Assembly (NCBI GenBank): GCA_964394665.1
Contig: CAYMYN010000003.1
Span: forward strand, 282,157-346,156
Source of the DNA: CAYMYN01 sp964394665
Lineage (GTDB): Bacteria > Planctomycetota > UBA1135 > GCA-002686595
Direction: 5' to 3'
Length of the DNA: 64,000 bases
The notes below the pieces were generated by a model, which worked only from the letters and a program-made list of their open reading frames with translations, ran no database searches and had not been told where the DNA came from. Positions 61,768 through 64,000 of this stretch are shown piece by piece. A program made the position numbers and the translations under genes. The stretch's first letter is position 1, and each line of letters starts with the position of its first letter.

Positions 61768-62484
61768 ATGGGATCCGCCAAGCCCGTCGTGATGGTGGTC
61801 GAGGACGACCCCGGCATCCGCCGGGGTCTCGTCGATTCGTTGCGCTACGGCGGTTACGACGTGGTCGAGTGCGCCGAGGGCACGTCGGCGCGCGAACGCT
61901 TGACGCTGGTCGAGCTCGACCTCGTCCTGCTCGACGTCGTGCTCCCCGGCGCGGACGGCTTCGAACTGCTGGCCGAGCTGCGCCGCGCGCGGCCGAGCCT
62001 GCCGGTGATCCTCGTCACCGCCCGCGGCGCCGAGGAGGACCGCGTGCGCGGCCTGCGCACGGGCGCCGACGACTACGTGGTCAAGCCCTTCAGCTCGAGC
62101 GAGTTGCTCGCGCGGGTCGAGGCGGTGCTGCGCCGCTCCCCGGAGCGCCCCAACGGGGCCCGTTCGATCGCCCTCGACGGGCTGGCGGTCGACCTCGAGC
62201 GGCGCGAGGTGCGCGACGGTTCCGGCGGCGTGCGCGAGCTGACCCTGCGCGAGGTCGAGGTGTTGCGTTACCTCGCCGGCGCCCATGGGCGTGCGATCTC
62301 GCGCGACGAGCTCCTGCGCCACGTCTGGCACGTCGACCCGCGCAACCTCGAGACCCGCACGGTCGACATGGCGATCGCGCGGCTGCGCGAGAAGCTCGGC
62401 GAGCCGGCCCACGCGCCGCGCTTGCTCGTGACCGTGCGGGCCCTGGGGTACAAGCTGGGCGACGGCGTGGAGGTGCGTGCATGA
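61768..62484 (+). CDS. OmpR/PhoB-family response regulator
   Basis: The 238-residue product has a receiver domain (about 6-120) with the phosphorylated Asp56 in DLVLLDVVLPGADG, acidic DD at 13-14, Thr in LVTARG and Lys in DDYVVKPF. A winged-helix DNA-binding domain follows (about 135-235), ending RALGYKLGDG. It regulates transcription when phosphorylated by the kinase that follows. Its stop overlaps the kinase start in ATGA (62481-62484). Confidence 0.9.
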   Translation: MGSAKPVVMVVEDDPGIRRGLVDSLRYGGYDVVECAEGTSARERLTLVELDLVLLDVVLPGADGFELLAELRRARPSLPVILVTARGAEEDRVRGLRTGADDYVVKPFSSSELLARVEAVLRRSPERPNGARSIALDGLAVDLERREVRDGSGGVRELTLREVEVLRYLAGAHGRAISRDELLRHVWHVDPRNLETRTVDMAIARLREKLGEPAHAPRLLVTVRALGYKLGDGVEVRA

Positions 62485-63840
62485 AGCGCGGTCGGCGGGC
62501 GCTGTGGTGGGCGTTCGGCGCGGGCGTGCTGGTCGTGCTGGCCGCGCTCACGCGCCTGACGGGGCTGGTGCTCGAGCTCGAGCGCCAGGAGGTCGGCGCG
62601 CGGGCGGGCGCCGCCGAGCAGGAACGCGTGCGCCTTGCGCTGTGGCGCATGGACGCCTGGCTCGGTCCGCACCTGGCGCGCGAGGCCGCGCGGCCCTACT
62701 TCGAGTACCGCGCCTTCTACCCGCCCGAACGGGCCTACACGCGCTTCTTCGCGCCCGTCGAGCGCGGCGAGGTGCTGGCGGCTTCCCCGCTCTTGGCCTT
62801 CGAGTCGGAGTTCATCCGGCTGCACTTCCAGGGCGAATCGGAGGGCCCGTGGACCTCGCCCCAGGTGCCCGAGGGCGAGTCGCTCGAGCGCGCGGGCGTC
62901 GAGCTGGTCGACGGCGAGCGCCTCGCGCGGCGCAGCGCGGACCTCGCGACCCTGCGCGGACTACTCGACGGCGCCGCCCTGCGCAGCGGCGTGGCGCGCG
63001 CCGAGCAGGACCTGACCGCGCTGCTGGGCGACATGGGCGTCGCCTCGTGCGTGATCCCCGTGCAGGGGCGGGAGCTCGAGGCGGAGATGGTCAAGAACCG
63101 CATCGAGTACGGCCAGCGGGCGGTCAGCAACGCCGAGGCCTCGGCGGGCCAGAAGTGGGCCGCGCAGCAGAAGTTGGCGCCCGTCGAGCCCGAGCCCACC
63201 CAGGTCTTCCTGGGTCCCTTGGTCGCGTTGTGGTTGGAGGCCGGCGCACGGCCCGAGCTGGTCTTCGTGCGGCGCGTGGACCTCGGCGCGCGCGTGCTGC
63301 ACCAGGGTTTCCTCGTCGACTGGCCGCGGCTCGAGGGCTTGTTGCTCGAGCAGGTGCGCGATCTGCTGCCCGCGGCCTCCCTGCGCCCGGTGCGTCCGGC
63401 CTTGGAGCTCCGACGCGCGGCCGGCGAGCCACCGCCCGCCCGTGGCACCCTCGACGAGCCCCGCCTGGCGTCCCTGCCCGCCCAGCTCGATCCGGGTCCC
63501 GCGCCGCCCCTCGTCGCGGCCGCGTCGAGCCCCGTTCGCACCGGGCTGGTGCTGACCTGGGTCGCGGGCCTGGTGGTGTTGTTGGCGGTGGGCTGGGCCC
63601 TGCGCGCGGGCCTCGCCCACGCCGACGAACGCAGCCGCTTCGCCTCCGCCGTGACGCACGAGCTGCGCACGCCCCTGACGACCTTCCGCATGTACTCGGA
63701 GATGCTCGCCAAGGGCATGGTGCGCGGCGAGGACGAACGGCGCGCGTACCTCGAGACCCTCGAGCGCGAATCCGAGCGGCTCTCGAACCTGGTCGAGAAC
63801 GTGCTCCCCTTCGCGCGCCTCGAGGAGCGGCGCGGCCGTA
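62481..63840 (+). CDS. Sensor histidine kinase, 3' part missing
   Basis: From ATG 62481 the frame encodes a first span (about 9-31), a sensory extracytoplasmic domain to about 345, a second span (about 352-376) and the H-box SAVTHELRTPLTTFRMYSEM with His393. After LVENVLPFARLEERRGR (about 440-455) the family match ends. The sequence to 64000 continues in frame without an N-box, although in kinases such as EnvZ this lies about 105 residues after the His. The ATPase domain is thus not present in frame. See the junction finding at 63840. Confidence 0.75.
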
Positions 63841-64000
63841 CCGGCCACATGCTCGAGCACCCGCGCCAAATCCGCTTTGGCGAGGTCCGGAACGCCTGGC
63901 TCGATGGCGAAGTCACAGACAAACTGGCCGTCCTCGATGAGTGGAAACGCCCCCGCGGCGGACCATCCCCAGCAACAGGCGGCGAGTGCGGCGAGGACAA
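63835..64000 (-). CDS. N-terminal fragment of a secreted protein (partial, DUF4838-like?)
   Basis: Reading leftward from the edge, an open frame encodes VLAALAACCWGWSAAGAFP, a typical signal peptide, then LIEDGQFVCDFAIEPGVPDL and ADLARVLEHVAGTA. This pattern recalls the N-terminal domain of DUF4838 and alpha-glucuronidase-like proteins. It becomes kinase sequence on the other strand near 63840. GC content is lower than in the kinase. The start codon lies outside the window. The family call is tentative. Confidence 0.35.

Overview
The window is about 64 kb of very GC-rich DNA (roughly 70% by eye), densely packed with genes on both strands. The best guess is a member of the Planctomycetota, near the poorly cultured Poly30/Pla163-type lineages. 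The reasons are a distinctive C-terminal domain on two secreted proteins (FGDG-x-RC-x-GG ... FQ-x-WYRD ... GFNLS), FG-GAP repeats, multiheme cytochromes with a PA14 domain, ECF sigma factors beside VWA or membrane proteins, and large anchored carboxypeptidase-regulatory-like proteins. This placement is inferred from protein style, not from a marker gene: no rRNA or tRNA was found. A run of ten Ns at 34222-34231 shows that this is a scaffolded draft assembly. No CRISPR array, transposase, integrase or phage gene was seen.

Layout. 0-9.9 kb: ArsC-like reductase, a membrane protein, a cupin, an RlmN-type radical SAM enzyme, an ECF sigma factor overlapping a large membrane protein, a membrane protein, a truncated haemoglobin, an NTP/NDP-exchange-type carrier, a Tat-exported epimerase and YaeQ. 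10-14.3 kb: a secreted S10 carboxypeptidase whose last 126 bases recur 2.7 kb downstream as a fragment. Between the copies lie two genes of lower GC content, which looks like an insertion. 14.3-19.4 kb: DUF1801 protein with an H1-like tail, a methyltransferase-kinase fusion, and a truncated sigma factor fused out of frame to a truncated VWA protein. 19.7-28.6 kb: secreted propeller/dihaem protein, a divergent Nramp-type carrier, a baeRF protein divergent from Hsp20, a CgeB-like glycosyltransferase and glyoxalase I.

28.8-36.2 kb: a bifunctional CoA-ester hydroxylase/reductase, an anchored SRPBCC protein, and a cobalamin locus. In that locus btuF lies divergent from a clear cobalamin riboswitch followed by cbiB, the gap, btuC and btuD. 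36.3-48.2 kb: HDOD protein, an unknown gene, a squalene-cyclase-like repeat protein, ankyrin protein, S9 peptidase, propeller protein plus five-haem PA14 cytochrome (overlapping genes), glutathione-peroxidase lipoprotein and a small membrane protein. 48.3-59.2 kb: an anchored repeat protein, an FG-GAP protein, a double GT2 glycosyltransferase, two MddA-like methyltransferases in tandem separated by a terminator, and a DUF350/glutathionylspermidine-synthase-like ATP-grasp operon. 59.4-64 kb: VIT-VWA protein followed by a response regulator and a histidine kinase. The kinase loses homology near 63840, where a different minus-strand gene appears to begin.

Themes are an elaborate exported proteome (lipoproteins, Tat and Sec signals, cytochromes, repeat proteins), B12 acquisition and salvage, thiol and methyl chemistry, and several broken or fused genes that record rearrangement. 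The most unusual items are the insertion with a duplicated gene end (11.4-14.3 kb), the sigma/VWA deletion junction (17.87 kb) and the kinase junction (63.84 kb). All functional calls come from reading motifs; no database search was run.
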